From assembly GCA_947168855.1 (NCBI GenBank), contig CAMVNO010000002.1, positions 338,679 through 402,678 of the forward strand: 64,000 bases of DNA, in the 5' to 3' direction. Both the position numbers and the translations under genes were made by a program. Position 1 is the stretch's first letter. Each line of letters starts with the position of its first letter. Source of the stretch: an uncultured Clostridia bacterium. GTDB taxonomy: Bacteria > Bacillota > Clostridia > Christensenellales > CAG-138. Shown in pieces: positions 43,158 to 51,476 of this stretch. A model generated the notes under the pieces. The model did no database searches. It saw nothing but the letters and a program-made list of their open reading frames with translations, and was not told where the DNA came from.

Positions 43158-43241
43158 GCAAAGAATGACGGAAAAGGCTCTTCCGATCTGGTTTGTCAAG
43201 AGATTACGCAATCGGGATTCGGTTCGAAGAAAGGGAAAACA

Positions 43242-43604
43242 ATGAAACTGAAAAACGTACTGATCGTTGTGAAGGATATCGAGAGATCCAGGCAGTTCTA
43301 CCGGGATGTGTTCGGTCTTGAGCTGATCCTTGACAATGACGGAAATATGATCCTGACGGAAGGATTGGTCCTGCAGGAAGAGAAATACTGGAAAGCGTTC
43401 CTCGGGAGAGATATCATTCCGGAAAACAATGCCTGCGAGCTTTATTTTGAGGAGCCTGACATAGAAGGGTTTATTGAAAAGCTTGAAGCATATTATCCGG
43501 AAGTACAATACGTCAACAGGCTTATGACACACAGCTGGGGGCAGAAGGTCGTCCGCTTCTATGATCCCGACGGCAATCTGATCGAAGTGGGGACGCCGAT
43601 GTAA
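43242..43604 (+). CDS. VOC-superfamily (glyoxalase/dioxygenase-like) protein
   Basis: A 120-residue protein of the vicinal-oxygen-chelate fold (VLIVVKDIERSRQFYRDVFG at the start, VVRFYDPDGNLIEVG at the end). The two beta-alpha-beta-beta-beta halves are typical of stand-alone VOC proteins, which act as glyoxalases, dioxygenases or resistance proteins; the role here is unknown. AAAGGG precedes the ATG. Its codons are more AT-rich than those of most neighbours, like the gene that follows 1 nt after its stop. Confidence 0.88.
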   Translation: MKLKNVLIVVKDIERSRQFYRDVFGLELILDNDGNMILTEGLVLQEEKYWKAFLGRDIIPENNACELYFEEPDIEGFIEKLEAYYPEVQYVNRLMTHSWGQKVVRFYDPDGNLIEVGTPM

Positions 43605-43605
43605 C

Positions 43606-44097
43606 ATGGCGAATATCATCACCGGAAGCAGAATCGTGCTCAGCGTTGCCTTGCTGTTTTGCCCGGCATTGTCCCCGGTATTTTTTGTGCTTTATATCGT
43701 TGCCGGAATCACCGATATGATCGACGGCGCGGTGGCAAGGAAAACAGGGACCGTCAGCGCGTTCGGCGCAAGGCTGGATACGGTCGCGGATATCGTATTG
43801 GTTGCGGTTTGCCTTTTTAAGCTGCTTCCGGTACTGGACGTTCCGGCTTGGCTCTGTATTTGGATCGCCGTCATTGCCGCGATCAAGGTGGGGAATATCG
43901 CAGTTGGATATCTCCGACAGAAAAAGCTGATATCGGTGCATTCCATATTGAACAAGGTAACCGGAGGACTGCTGTTCGTCTTCCCGCTGACGCTTACATG
44001 GATCCATTTCAAATACAGCGCGGCGGTCGTCTGCGCGGCTGCAACCGTCGCGGCTGTTCATGAAGGATGGCTCGTTCAAACGGGAAGAACAGCTTAG
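43606..44097 (+). CDS. CDP-alcohol phosphatidyltransferase family protein
   Basis: A 163-residue integral membrane enzyme with about five transmembrane segments. The family signature is complete: D-(x)2-D-G-(x)2-A-R-(x)8-G-(x)3-D-(x)3-D, seen as DMIDGAVARKTGTVSAFGAR followed by LDTVAD. It transfers a phosphatidyl group from CDP-diacylglycerol to an alcohol to make a phospholipid head group; which one is unknown. It starts 1 nt after the VOC gene, so they are coupled. A terminator follows. Confidence 0.9.
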   Translation: MANIITGSRIVLSVALLFCPALSPVFFVLYIVAGITDMIDGAVARKTGTVSAFGARLDTVADIVLVAVCLFKLLPVLDVPAWLCIWIAVIAAIKVGNIAVGYLRQKKLISVHSILNKVTGGLLFVFPLTLTWIHFKYSAAVVCAAATVAAVHEGWLVQTGRTA

Positions 44098-44147
44098 CGA
44101 CCCGCATCTGCGGGGAAGACTTTGGGGGTGTCCCACCTTTTGAGAAC

Positions 44148-44166
44148 AGCTCTTCGGAGCTTTTTT
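44148..44166 (+). terminator. Terminator after the phosphatidyltransferase gene
   Basis: AGCTC / GAGCT stem with a TTCG tetraloop and six T residues. Confidence 0.75.
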
Positions 44167-44188
44167 CATTTTTTGGAAAAAAAAGGGG

Positions 44189-44217
44189 TTGACAAAACAT
44201 ATACCTCGTGATACGAT
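44189..44217 (+). promoter_or_regulatory. Promoter of the PadR operon
   Basis: TTGACA (44189-44194), 17-nt spacer, TACGAT (44212-44217). The ATAC-rich sequence around the -10 box may be the PadR operator, but no clean palindrome was found. Confidence 0.75.
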
Positions 44218-44258
44218 GCATTACGCAAAGAGAAGTATTACACGAAAGGAGGTATTCG

Positions 44259-44579
44259 ATGGATATCCAGTTGAAGCGAGGAATGCTGGACGTGTGCGTG
44301 CTGGCGGCGATCAGGGATGAGGATTCCTACGGCTATCAGATCATCAAGGACCTGAAGCCGTATGTCGAGCTTTCGGAATCGACGCTGTACACGATCTTAA
44401 AAAGGCTCGAAGCGGCGTCCATGCTGACGACGCGGACCGCAGAGCACGACGGCAGACTTCGGAAGTATTATCATATCACCGACGCCGGGCACCGGCGGAT
44501 CGAGGAGTTCAAAAAGGAGTGGAAGGAAGTCATTTCCATCTATCAGTTTGTGACCAAGGGGGAGGAAGAACATGCTTAA
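44259..44579 (+). CDS. PadR-family transcriptional regulator
   Basis: A 106-residue winged-helix regulator of the short PadR type (MLDVCVLAAIRDEDSYGYQI, then SESTLYTILKRLEAASMLTT and RKYYHITDAGHRRIEEF). The ATG at 44259 has GAAAGGAGG upstream. It heads a three-gene operon with a DUF1700 and a DUF4097 gene, a common Firmicutes set in which PadR represses its own operon and responds to envelope stress or drugs (family knowledge). Its end overlaps the next start by 8 nt. Confidence 0.94.
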   Translation: MDIQLKRGMLDVCVLAAIRDEDSYGYQIIKDLKPYVELSESTLYTILKRLEAASMLTTRTAEHDGRLRKYYHITDAGHRRIEEFKKEWKEVISIYQFVTKGEEEHA

Positions 44580-45174
44580 ACAGGAATTTCTGAACGCGCT
44601 CAGGGAGGGGCTTAACGGCCTTCCCGAGGCGGATATTGAGGAACGGATCGCGTTCTACGGCGAGATGATCGACGATCGGATCGAGGAAGGACGCACGGAA
44701 GAAGCCGCGGTAGCGGAGATCGGAACGGTCGACGAGGTCGTACGGCAGATCGTGGAGGAAACGCCCTTGACCAGGCTCGTGAAGGAGAAGATCAAGCCGA
44801 AGCGCAAAATGCGCGCGTGGGAGATCGTATTGCTGATCCTCGGCTTTCCGCTGTGGTTCCCGCTGCTCGCCGCGGCGGGGGCGGTCGTGCTGGCGCTGTA
44901 CGTCACGCTGTGGTCGCTGGTGATCGCGCTGTGGGCGATCGAGGTCGCGTTCATCGTTTCCGCCGTTGCGCTGCTTTGCGGGGCGGTCGTGTTCTTTGTT
45001 TCGGGACACGGGCTTGCGGGAATGTTCGCGCTCGGCGCTGCGCTGATCCTTGCGGCGCTTTCGATCTTCCTGTTCTTCGGATGCGTCGCGGCAAGCAAGG
45101 GGACCGTCCTGCTTGCGAAAAAGATCGTGATCGGTATTAAGAACCTGTTTGTCGGAAAGGAGCGTACCAAATGA
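44572..45174 (+). CDS. DUF1700 (HAAS domain) membrane protein
   Basis: A 200-residue protein. The first 60 residues are the cytoplasmic helical signalling domain (FLNALREGLNGLPEADIEER, then AVAEIGTVDEVVRQIVEE). It is followed by about four transmembrane segments (roughly 80-175). DUF1700 proteins sit between PadR and DUF4097 partners and are thought to carry signals between membrane and regulator. GGGGGAGG lies before the ATG, and its stop overlaps the next start (ATGA). Confidence 0.92.
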   Translation: MLKQEFLNALREGLNGLPEADIEERIAFYGEMIDDRIEEGRTEEAAVAEIGTVDEVVRQIVEETPLTRLVKEKIKPKRKMRAWEIVLLILGFPLWFPLLAAAGAVVLALYVTLWSLVIALWAIEVAFIVSAVALLCGAVVFFVSGHGLAGMFALGAALILAALSIFLFFGCVAASKGTVLLAKKIVIGIKNLFVGKERTK

Positions 45175-46133
45175 AAAAAGCAGCTTTGATCATTGCGGCG
45201 ATCTTACTTATAGCGGGAATTATCATCGGCGTCGTCGCGCTTGCGTCGGCAAAATTCGATTATCATATGTTTGAGACCATGCCGACGGAACTCAAAGAGT
45301 ACCCGGTCGAGGCGGCGTTTCGCAGCATCGAGATCCGCGGGAACACGGAGATCATCCGGTTTGCGCAATCCGAGGACGGCGCGGCGCGCGTTGTGTGCCG
45401 GGAGACGAAGAAAAACACGCACACCGTCAAGGCGGAGAACGGAACGCTGCAGATCGTTTCCGAGGAAACGACCGGATGGCGGAGTCTCATAAATATCTCG
45501 TTTGAAAAGGAGCTGATCACGGTATATCTGCCGAACGACGCCTATGAAATGCTTTCGATCGAAACGCATACGGGCGACGCGGAGGTGCCGGACTGGCTGA
45601 CGTTTGATAGCGCCGCGATCCATGCGGGCACCGCGGACGTGCGCTTTGACGCGACGGTCAAAAACCTCCTTTCGATCGAAACGAGCACCGGGGACGTCTC
45701 GATCAACGGCGTGTCGGCGGATGCGATCGACTGCAGGACGACGACCGGCGACGTCCGGATGACGAACGCTGCCTGCCGCGGCGACGTGCAGGCAAAGGTG
45801 AGCACGGGCGAGGTGATCCTCGAAGGACTGACCTGCCGGAACCTCGTCACCGACGGCAGCACGGGTGAGTTGTCGCTTATCGACGTTCTCGCGTCGGGGA
45901 TGATCTCGATCGAGCGGAGCACCGGCGAAGTAACGTTCCGGAACAGCGACGCCGCGGAGATCCGGGTGAAAACGAGCACCGGCGACGTGACGGGCACGCT
46001 TTTGACGGACAAGATCTTCGAGACGCATTCGTCCACGGGCGACATCCGTGTGCCGGGTTCCGCTGCGGGCGGCAAATGCAGCATCACGACCACGACCGGG
46101 GATATTTTGATCCGGATCGTGCCGAATGCATGA
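45171..46133 (+). CDS. DUF4097 extracellular beta-helix protein (LiaX/adhesin-like)
   Basis: A 320-residue protein with one N-terminal transmembrane helix (about 5-27) and an extracellular right-handed beta-solenoid. The solenoid is marked by seven or more turns of the motif TSTGDV/STGEV (about residues 125-315). The family includes proteins such as LiaX that act in envelope stress response. It is the last gene of the PadR operon; a four-base overlap couples it to the DUF1700 gene. Confidence 0.9.
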   Translation: MKKAALIIAAILLIAGIIIGVVALASAKFDYHMFETMPTELKEYPVEAAFRSIEIRGNTEIIRFAQSEDGAARVVCRETKKNTHTVKAENGTLQIVSEETTGWRSLINISFEKELITVYLPNDAYEMLSIETHTGDAEVPDWLTFDSAAIHAGTADVRFDATVKNLLSIETSTGDVSINGVSADAIDCRTTTGDVRMTNAACRGDVQAKVSTGEVILEGLTCRNLVTDGSTGELSLIDVLASGMISIERSTGEVTFRNSDAAEIRVKTSTGDVTGTLLTDKIFETHSSTGDIRVPGSAAGGKCSITTTTGDILIRIVPNA

Positions 46134-46181
46134 TTTTTGCAAAAAACCGTGTTTTTCCGAAAAATCCTCTAACGTAAGGTA

Positions 46182-46212
46182 TTGCTCGTGACGCTGCGTT
46201 ATGTGCTATAAC
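46182..46212 (+). promoter_or_regulatory. MerR-type promoter with 19-bp spacer
   Basis: TTGCTC (46182-46187), 19-nt spacer, TATAAC (46207-46212). The long spacer is the hallmark of promoters that MerR proteins activate by untwisting DNA. TAACGTAAGGT just upstream (46170-46180) resembles half of a MerR-family operator. It lies in front of the MerR gene itself, so autoregulation is likely. Confidence 0.65.
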
Positions 46213-46235
46213 GGCGGTGAAAGGAGGCGAAAACG

Positions 46236-46961
46236 ATGTCGCAATACACAACCGGTGAAATGGCGAAGGCGTGCGGCGTGACGGTGCGGACCGTGCAGTA
46301 TTACGATACGCGCGGGATCCTGACGCCGAGCGCTTTGAGCGAGGGCGGACGTCGGCTCTATGACGACGGCGATCTTCAAAAGCTCAAGGTCATCTGCTTT
46401 CTGCGCGAGATCGGTCTTTCGATCGACGTGATCGGACAGCTTTTTTCGGAGGAGCATCCGGAGAACGTGATTGAGGTCCTTCTGGAGCAGCAGGAGCAGG
46501 AGCTTAAAACGGAGCGCGGCGCGCTGGACGCGAAGCTCGAAAAGCTCGCAGATCTTCAGAAAGCCGTCGCGGACGCGAAGCATTTCACCGTGGAATCCAT
46601 CGGCGATATCGCGATCACCGTGACAAACAAGAAAAAACTGAACCGCATGTATCTCATGGCATTTCTGCTCGGTCTGCCGCTTGTCGCGCTGCAAATCGCG
46701 GGAGTCCTGCTTTGGGCGCTGAAAGGGATCTGGTGGGTGTTCGCCCTCTGGGCGGCGCTGGCGATCCCGTTCGCGATCGTGCTTTCGCGGTACTATTACA
46801 GGCACGTCGCCTACGTCTGCCCGGAATGCCATACCGTCTTCCGTCCGACGTTTAAGGAAATGTTCTTTGCATCGCATACGCCGAAAACGCGCCGGCTCAC
46901 CTGCACGTCGTGCGGACATAAGGGCTTCTGCGTGGAGGTCTGGGGAGGCGAAAAGGCATGA
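46236..46961 (+). CDS. MerR-family regulator fused to membrane segments and a zinc ribbon
   Basis: A 241-residue protein. Residues 1-70 are a MerR winged helix (YTTGEMAKACGVTVRTVQYY, then GGRRLYDDGDLQKLKVICFL), followed by a dimerising coiled coil (LLEQQEQELKTERGALDAKL). Two transmembrane segments lie at about 135-155 and 160-185, and a C-terminal ribbon has two CxxC pairs (CPECHTVF, then CTSCGHKG). This makes it a membrane-tethered MerR protein, an uncommon layout. AAAGGAGG precedes the ATG. The CPBP protease gene overlaps its end by four bases. Confidence 0.88.
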   Translation: MSQYTTGEMAKACGVTVRTVQYYDTRGILTPSALSEGGRRLYDDGDLQKLKVICFLREIGLSIDVIGQLFSEEHPENVIEVLLEQQEQELKTERGALDAKLEKLADLQKAVADAKHFTVESIGDIAITVTNKKKLNRMYLMAFLLGLPLVALQIAGVLLWALKGIWWVFALWAALAIPFAIVLSRYYYRHVAYVCPECHTVFRPTFKEMFFASHTPKTRRLTCTSCGHKGFCVEVWGGEKA

Positions 46962-47716
46962 GCCGAACGAAAAGGGCGCTTCTCTTTACGCTGGCGCTGC
47001 TGCCGGTCGCGCTCGTCGCGGGCTTCTTTGCCGCGCGGTATACGCTGAAGCTCGTCGATCCCGCACTGCTTCAACAGGCGGTCGCGCAGCTCGGCGGCGA
47101 AACGGCGCTGCTTGCGATCACCGTCATACAGACGGTCCTGTACGCGCTCGTCTGCGGGTTCTTCGGCTATCTCCTGTCCGACCGGATCGGGCTTATCCGT
47201 CCGTTCCGCTTTGCAAAAAAGCCGCTGTTCATTACGCTTGCGGTATCGCTTGTCGCCGGCACGGTTTTGAGCCTCGACGCATGGACGTTCGGACGGTGGA
47301 TCCCGGAAATCGGCGCGTCGTACGCGGCGGCGGGTACGTTCGACGCCGACACCTGGATCGGTTCGATCCTGTACGGCGGGATCATCGAGGAGGTCATGAT
47401 GCGGCTCTTTTTCATGAGCCTCGTTGCGTTCCTCGTTTGGAAGATCTTCCTTAAAAAGCGGGAAACCGTTCCGACCGGCGTTCTGATTGCGGCGAACGTC
47501 GCAGCGGCGCTGCTGTTTGCGGCGGGACACATTCCGGTAACGCTGCAGACCTTCGGCGCGCTCACGCCGCTTCTGCTGCTGCGCTGCTTCCTCTTAAACG
47601 GCGCGTTCGGGCTGCTGTTCGGCAGGCTGTACCGTAAGTACGGTATCCGGTACGCGATGCTCAGTCATCTGCTCCTGCACATTGTGAGCCGGACGATCTG
47701 GCTGATCGCGTTCTGA
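46958..47716 (+). CDS. CPBP-family intramembrane metalloprotease (Abi)
   Basis: A 252-residue protein with about seven transmembrane segments. The family motif EExxxR is present as IIEEVMMRLFF (near residue 144), with a histidine in FAAGHIP and another in AMLSHLLLHIVSR as probable metal ligands. CPBP proteins include bacteriocin self-immunity proteins and CAAX-type proteases. It is translationally coupled to the membrane MerR protein and may process it or share its signal (inference). Confidence 0.88.
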   Translation: MSRTKRALLFTLALLPVALVAGFFAARYTLKLVDPALLQQAVAQLGGETALLAITVIQTVLYALVCGFFGYLLSDRIGLIRPFRFAKKPLFITLAVSLVAGTVLSLDAWTFGRWIPEIGASYAAAGTFDADTWIGSILYGGIIEEVMMRLFFMSLVAFLVWKIFLKKRETVPTGVLIAANVAAALLFAAGHIPVTLQTFGALTPLLLLRCFLLNGAFGLLFGRLYRKYGIRYAMLSHLLLHIVSRTIWLIAF

Positions 47717-47729
47717 CACAAACCAACCA

Positions 47730-47760
47730 AAGCGCGGGGCATTGCGTTTGTCCCGCGCTT
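47730..47760 (+). terminator. Hairpin overlapping the next promoter, possible terminator of the MerR operon
   Basis: A 9-bp stem AAGCGCGGG / CCCGCGCTT with a 13-nt loop. No T tract follows, so termination is uncertain. Confidence 0.4.
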
Positions 47761-47770
47761 CTGCTATGAT
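47742..47770 (+). promoter_or_regulatory. Promoter of the GNAT-hydrolase fusion gene
   Basis: TTGCGT (47742-47747), 17-nt spacer, TATGAT (47765-47770), with AAAGGAGG between it and the ATG. Confidence 0.65.
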
Positions 47771-47794
47771 AGAAAGGAAAAGGAGGCGAACGCC

Positions 47795-48958
47795 ATGCAA
47801 TACCTCAGAACGGTCAAGCTGAAGGACGGCAGGGAATGCGTTTTAAGAAACGGCACGGAAGCGGATGGACAGGCGGTACTGGATCTTTTCAATCTGACGC
47901 ATGAGCAGTCCGATTTTCTCGCGTCCTATCGGGATGAAAGCACGCACACTGTCGAGGGCGAAGCGGTGTTTCTGAAGAAGAAAACGGAAAGCGGCAACGA
48001 GATTGAGATCCTTGCCGAGGTCGACGGAATACCCGTCGGGCTTGCGGGGATCAGCTGTGTCGGCCCGAAGTGCAAGCTGCGGCATCGCGCCGAGTTCGGC
48101 ATCAGCATCGACAAGGCGTATTGGGGACTCGGGATCGGGCGCGCGCTCACCGAGGCGTGCATCGAATGCGCCAAGGCGGCGGGCTATGCGCAGCTCGAGC
48201 TTTCCGTCGTCGCCGACAACGCGCCTGCGATCGCGCTCTATGAAAGCGTCGGGTTCTGTGAATACGGGCGGAACCCGATGGGCTTCCGTTCGCGCAAGAC
48301 CGGCTGGCAGGCGCTTATAGACATGCGGCTTGTACTGGATGAGCGTGTGAATAAGCAGCGGGACGCGGTGCTGTTTCTGCACGGACTGGGCGGCAGCGCG
48401 GCGGAGGCGGAGCACTACCGGCCGCTGTTTCCGGACTGCGAGGTCATCGGGCTCGACTATCACGGGATCGAACCGTGGACCGCGGGACAGGAGATCTTCG
48501 ACACGGTGCTGGAGCTGTTCGACGAGTACCGGAGCGTGAGCCTGATCGGGTACAGCATCGGCGCTTTCCTTGCGATGCACGCAAGCGTCGACGGACTGCT
48601 CAAAAAGGCGTATCTCATTTCGCCGGTCGTGGATATGGAATCGATCATCCTTGCGCTCATGGCGCAGGCAGGCGTCACGGAGGACGCGCTCAGAGAACGC
48701 GGCACGATCCCGCTCGAAGGCGGCGTTGCGCTCTCATGGGAGTACCTCGACTATGTCCGCACGCATCCGGTCGAATGGAACGCGCCGACCGCGATCCTGT
48801 ACGCGGAGCGCGACGACATCACCCCGCGGGAAACGATCGGGGACTTTGCGGACGCGCACGGCGCCGATCTCACCGTCATGCCGGGCGGCGAGCATTGGTT
48901 CCATACGGAAGAGCAGATGCGGTTTCTGGACGATTGGCTTTTGAAGGAGCGGGATTGA
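47795..48958 (+). CDS. GNAT acetyltransferase fused to an alpha/beta hydrolase
   Basis: A 387-residue two-domain protein. Residues 1-180 are a GNAT domain whose acetyl-CoA loop is YWGLGIGRALTEACIECAK, with VVADNAPAIALYESVGF typical of the C-terminal half. Residues about 187-387 are a small alpha/beta hydrolase: LFLHGLGGSAAEAEHY (oxyanion region), IGYSIGAFLA (GxSxG nucleophile), an aspartate in AERDDITP and a histidine in GGEHWFH. An acyl transfer and an acyl hydrolysis activity in one chain is unusual; the substrate is unknown. AAAGGAGG precedes the ATG. The next GNAT gene starts one base after its stop. Confidence 0.87.
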   Translation: MQYLRTVKLKDGRECVLRNGTEADGQAVLDLFNLTHEQSDFLASYRDESTHTVEGEAVFLKKKTESGNEIEILAEVDGIPVGLAGISCVGPKCKLRHRAEFGISIDKAYWGLGIGRALTEACIECAKAAGYAQLELSVVADNAPAIALYESVGFCEYGRNPMGFRSRKTGWQALIDMRLVLDERVNKQRDAVLFLHGLGGSAAEAEHYRPLFPDCEVIGLDYHGIEPWTAGQEIFDTVLELFDEYRSVSLIGYSIGAFLAMHASVDGLLKKAYLISPVVDMESIILALMAQAGVTEDALRERGTIPLEGGVALSWEYLDYVRTHPVEWNAPTAILYAERDDITPRETIGDFADAHGADLTVMPGGEHWFHTEEQMRFLDDWLLKERD

Positions 48959-48959
48959 A

Positions 48960-49823
48960 ATGGAATTCCGGCATTACCGCGACGCGGATTACGAGGCGGT
49001 CTGCGATTTTCTGATCGCGCTGAACCGGGAGGACCGTTCGCATATCAACTGGAACTGGGCGCGGTTCGAGTGGATGTATGAGCATCCGGAATTCGACCGG
49101 AACGCAAAGGATGCGATCGGACTTTGGCTCGACGGCGGCAGGGTCGTGGGCGCGGCAATCTACGACATGTATTTCGGCGAGGCGTTTTGCGGCGTGCTGC
49201 CCGCGTACGCGGCGCTGTATCCGGACGTGTTGAAATATGCCCATGCGGCGCTGAAGGACGATTCCGGGCTTGCGATCGCGATCTGCGACGGAAACGCCGC
49301 GGAGATCGGGGCGGCGGAGGCGAACGGGTTTCTGCCGACCGGGCAGACCGAAACGATCATGGCGCTGCGTCTGAACGGAACGCTTCCCGCGGCGCTGCCG
49401 GATGGGTTTTCGTTCTGCGCGCCGGACCCGGCGACGGAGTCCCGCGCGGTGCAGTGGGCGATATGGCAGGGCTTCGACCACGGGGAGGACCGCGCGGAAT
49501 TCGAGCGCGCGGAAGAGCCGATGCAGCAGCGCCGGAAGCATTTCCGCCGCGAGCTGAACCTCTGCGCGGCTTGTCCGGACGGCGAATACGCCGCGTACTG
49601 CGGGGTGTGGTACAGCGAAAAGACCGATTACGCGTATGTGGAGCCGGTCTGCACCGTGCCGAGGCATCGCGGGAAGGGGATCGCGAAGGCGCTCATTTAC
49701 GAGGCGCTGAACCGAGCCGCGCGGCTCGGCGCGAAGGAGGCGTATGTGATCTCGGACCTGCCGTTTTACGAGAAGCTCGGGTTCCGAAAGGCGTATCATT
49801 ACACGTTTTACCGGAAAGGGTAA
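48960..49823 (+). CDS. Two-domain GNAT-family acetyltransferase
   Basis: A 287-residue protein with a degenerate N-terminal GNAT half (RHYRDADYEAVCDFLIALNR) and an active C-terminal GNAT half. The acetyl-CoA motif is VEPVCTVPRHRGKGIAKALI near residue 228, and it ends SDLPFYEKLGFRKAYHYTFY. Tandem GNATs of this kind act on small amines or aminoglycoside-like compounds, among others; the substrate is unknown. The start lies one base after the fusion gene's stop, with AAGGAG inside its end, so the two are one operon. Confidence 0.85.
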   Translation: MEFRHYRDADYEAVCDFLIALNREDRSHINWNWARFEWMYEHPEFDRNAKDAIGLWLDGGRVVGAAIYDMYFGEAFCGVLPAYAALYPDVLKYAHAALKDDSGLAIAICDGNAAEIGAAEANGFLPTGQTETIMALRLNGTLPAALPDGFSFCAPDPATESRAVQWAIWQGFDHGEDRAEFERAEEPMQQRRKHFRRELNLCAACPDGEYAAYCGVWYSEKTDYAYVEPVCTVPRHRGKGIAKALIYEALNRAARLGAKEAYVISDLPFYEKLGFRKAYHYTFYRKG

Positions 49824-49831
49824 GAATAAAG

Positions 49832-49852
49832 GCTGCCGCGCGGCAGCTCTTT
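49832..49852 (+). terminator. Terminator after the GNAT operon
   Basis: GCTGCC / GGCAGC stem around GCGC, followed by TCTTTTT. The 140 bp between this and the next promoter show no supported feature. Confidence 0.8.
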
Positions 49853-49991
49853 TTCGTTTTCGGGCTGCCGCGACCCGAAAGATCCGGGTTTCCGTCATAT
49901 GGGAAAGGCGCCTCTTTTGCGGGACTGAGGCGCACGTCGATACGACCGCGCGGAGCATGCTGCCGTACGGCGGGAACGGAGGGCGGTTTTG

Positions 49992-50020
49992 TTGACAAGC
50001 ATACGCGGAAATGATAAAAT
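49992..50020 (+). promoter_or_regulatory. Promoter of the O-acetylation operon
   Basis: TTGACA (49992-49997), 17-nt spacer, TAAAAT (50015-50020). The leader to the ATG is only about 22 nt and has only a weak ribosome binding site (TTAGGTTG). Confidence 0.8.
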
Positions 50021-50048
50021 AACAAAAAATTCTTAGGTTGTCGACAGT

Positions 50049-51464
50049 ATGGTTTTTTCTTCGCTGACGTTTCTCTGTCTGTTTTTGCCGATCGTGATCG
50101 GGCTGCATACGCTGGTGAAAAACACGCGCGCCAGAAATGCAATCCTGCTGATCGCCTCCCTGCTGTTTTACGCATGGGGAGAGCCGGTGTGGATCCTGGC
50201 GATGATCTTTTCCACGCTCGTCAATTATGTCAGCGCAAGGGTGATCGCGGGCGCACAGTCGCAGAGAGCGTCTAAAGCCGCGCTGATCATCGGCGTTCTG
50301 ATCAGCCTGAGTTCGCTGGTTTTCTTCAAGTATTCGGCGTTTCTCGTCAACAGCGTCTGCGCGCTTGCGGGAAGCAGCTTCCGGATGACCGCGCCGAAGC
50401 TTCCGATCGGCATTTCCTTCTACACGTTCCAGATCATCACCTATACCGTGGACGTCTATCGCGGCGAAGCGCGACTGCAGAAGAATCCGTTCTGGCTGCT
50501 TCTGTACGTTTCGCTGTTCCCGCAGCTCATTGCGGGACCGATCGTCCGCTTTAAGCAGGTGGCGGAGGCGATCGAAGGCCGTGAGGTCACGCGCGCAGGC
50601 TTCGGCGAAGGCTTTTTCCGCTTCTGCCTCGGACTCGGCAAAAAGGTGCTGCTGGCGAATCTGTGCGGCGAGGTGCTCGCAACGCTGCCGACCGGCGCGG
50701 AGATGTCCTGCCTGTCCGGATGGCTTTCGGCAATCCTGTTTTCGTTCCAGATCTTCTTTGATTTTTCCGGCTATTCCGAGATGGCGATCGGGCTCGGGCG
50801 GATGCTCGGCTTCCGCTTCGCGGAGAACTTCGACGCACCGTTCATTTCCAAGAGCGTTTCGGAATTCTGGCGCCGTTGGCACATTTCGCTCGGCACGTTT
50901 TTCCGGGAATATGTATATATTCCGCTGGGCGGGAACCGTGTCGGCACCGGACGCTGGATCTTCAATATGATCGTGGTCTGGGGGCTGACGGGCATCTGGC
51001 ACGGCGCAAGCTGGAACTATCTGCTCTGGGGACTGTACTCCGGCTTTTTCCTGATTCTGGAACGGCTCGTTCTGCGGCGCGTGCTGGATAAAACGCCGTC
51101 CGTGATCCGTCATATCCTTGTGCTGCTCGTGATGGTCGCGAGCATGGTCATTTTCCGAAACGAATCGTTCGCCGCGCTCGGCTCGCAGCTTAAGGCGATG
51201 TTTGCGCCGTGGACGGTGCCGGCTTCGGATCCCTTTGCGGTCTATGCGCTGAAGAGCAACCCGGTACTGCTGATCGCCTGCGTCGTCTGTTCGCTGCCGC
51301 TCAGAAAGTGGGCTGTGAAGAAATTCAGGGAACGCAGGGAGCGCGGCAAAAGGAACGTGCTTCGTCCTTACGGAAAAGCGGTCCTTGCAGTATTGATCCT
51401 GGGTCTTTCGGTGATGTTCCTGGTGGGGCAGAGCTTTAACCCGTTCCTGTATTTCCGGTTCTGA
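50049..51464 (+). CDS. MBOAT-family O-acyltransferase (AlgI/DltB-like)
   Basis: A 471-residue polytopic membrane protein with about eleven transmembrane segments. The MBOAT signature is clear: FWRRWHISLGTFFREYVYIP with LGGNR, and the catalytic histidine in GIWHGASWNYLLWG. AlgI-like proteins pass acetyl groups across the membrane for O-acetylation of an extracellular polysaccharide. The next gene encodes the usual extracytoplasmic partner. The start at 50049 gives the typical MVFSSLTFLCLFLPIV N-terminus. Confidence 0.94.
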   Translation: MVFSSLTFLCLFLPIVIGLHTLVKNTRARNAILLIASLLFYAWGEPVWILAMIFSTLVNYVSARVIAGAQSQRASKAALIIGVLISLSSLVFFKYSAFLVNSVCALAGSSFRMTAPKLPIGISFYTFQIITYTVDVYRGEARLQKNPFWLLLYVSLFPQLIAGPIVRFKQVAEAIEGREVTRAGFGEGFFRFCLGLGKKVLLANLCGEVLATLPTGAEMSCLSGWLSAILFSFQIFFDFSGYSEMAIGLGRMLGFRFAENFDAPFISKSVSEFWRRWHISLGTFFREYVYIPLGGNRVGTGRWIFNMIVVWGLTGIWHGASWNYLLWGLYSGFFLILERLVLRRVLDKTPSVIRHILVLLVMVASMVIFRNESFAALGSQLKAMFAPWTVPASDPFAVYALKSNPVLLIACVVCSLPLRKWAVKKFRERRERGKRNVLRPYGKAVLAVLILGLSVMFLVGQSFNPFLYFRF

Positions 51465-51476
51465 GAGGAGGGCGCG

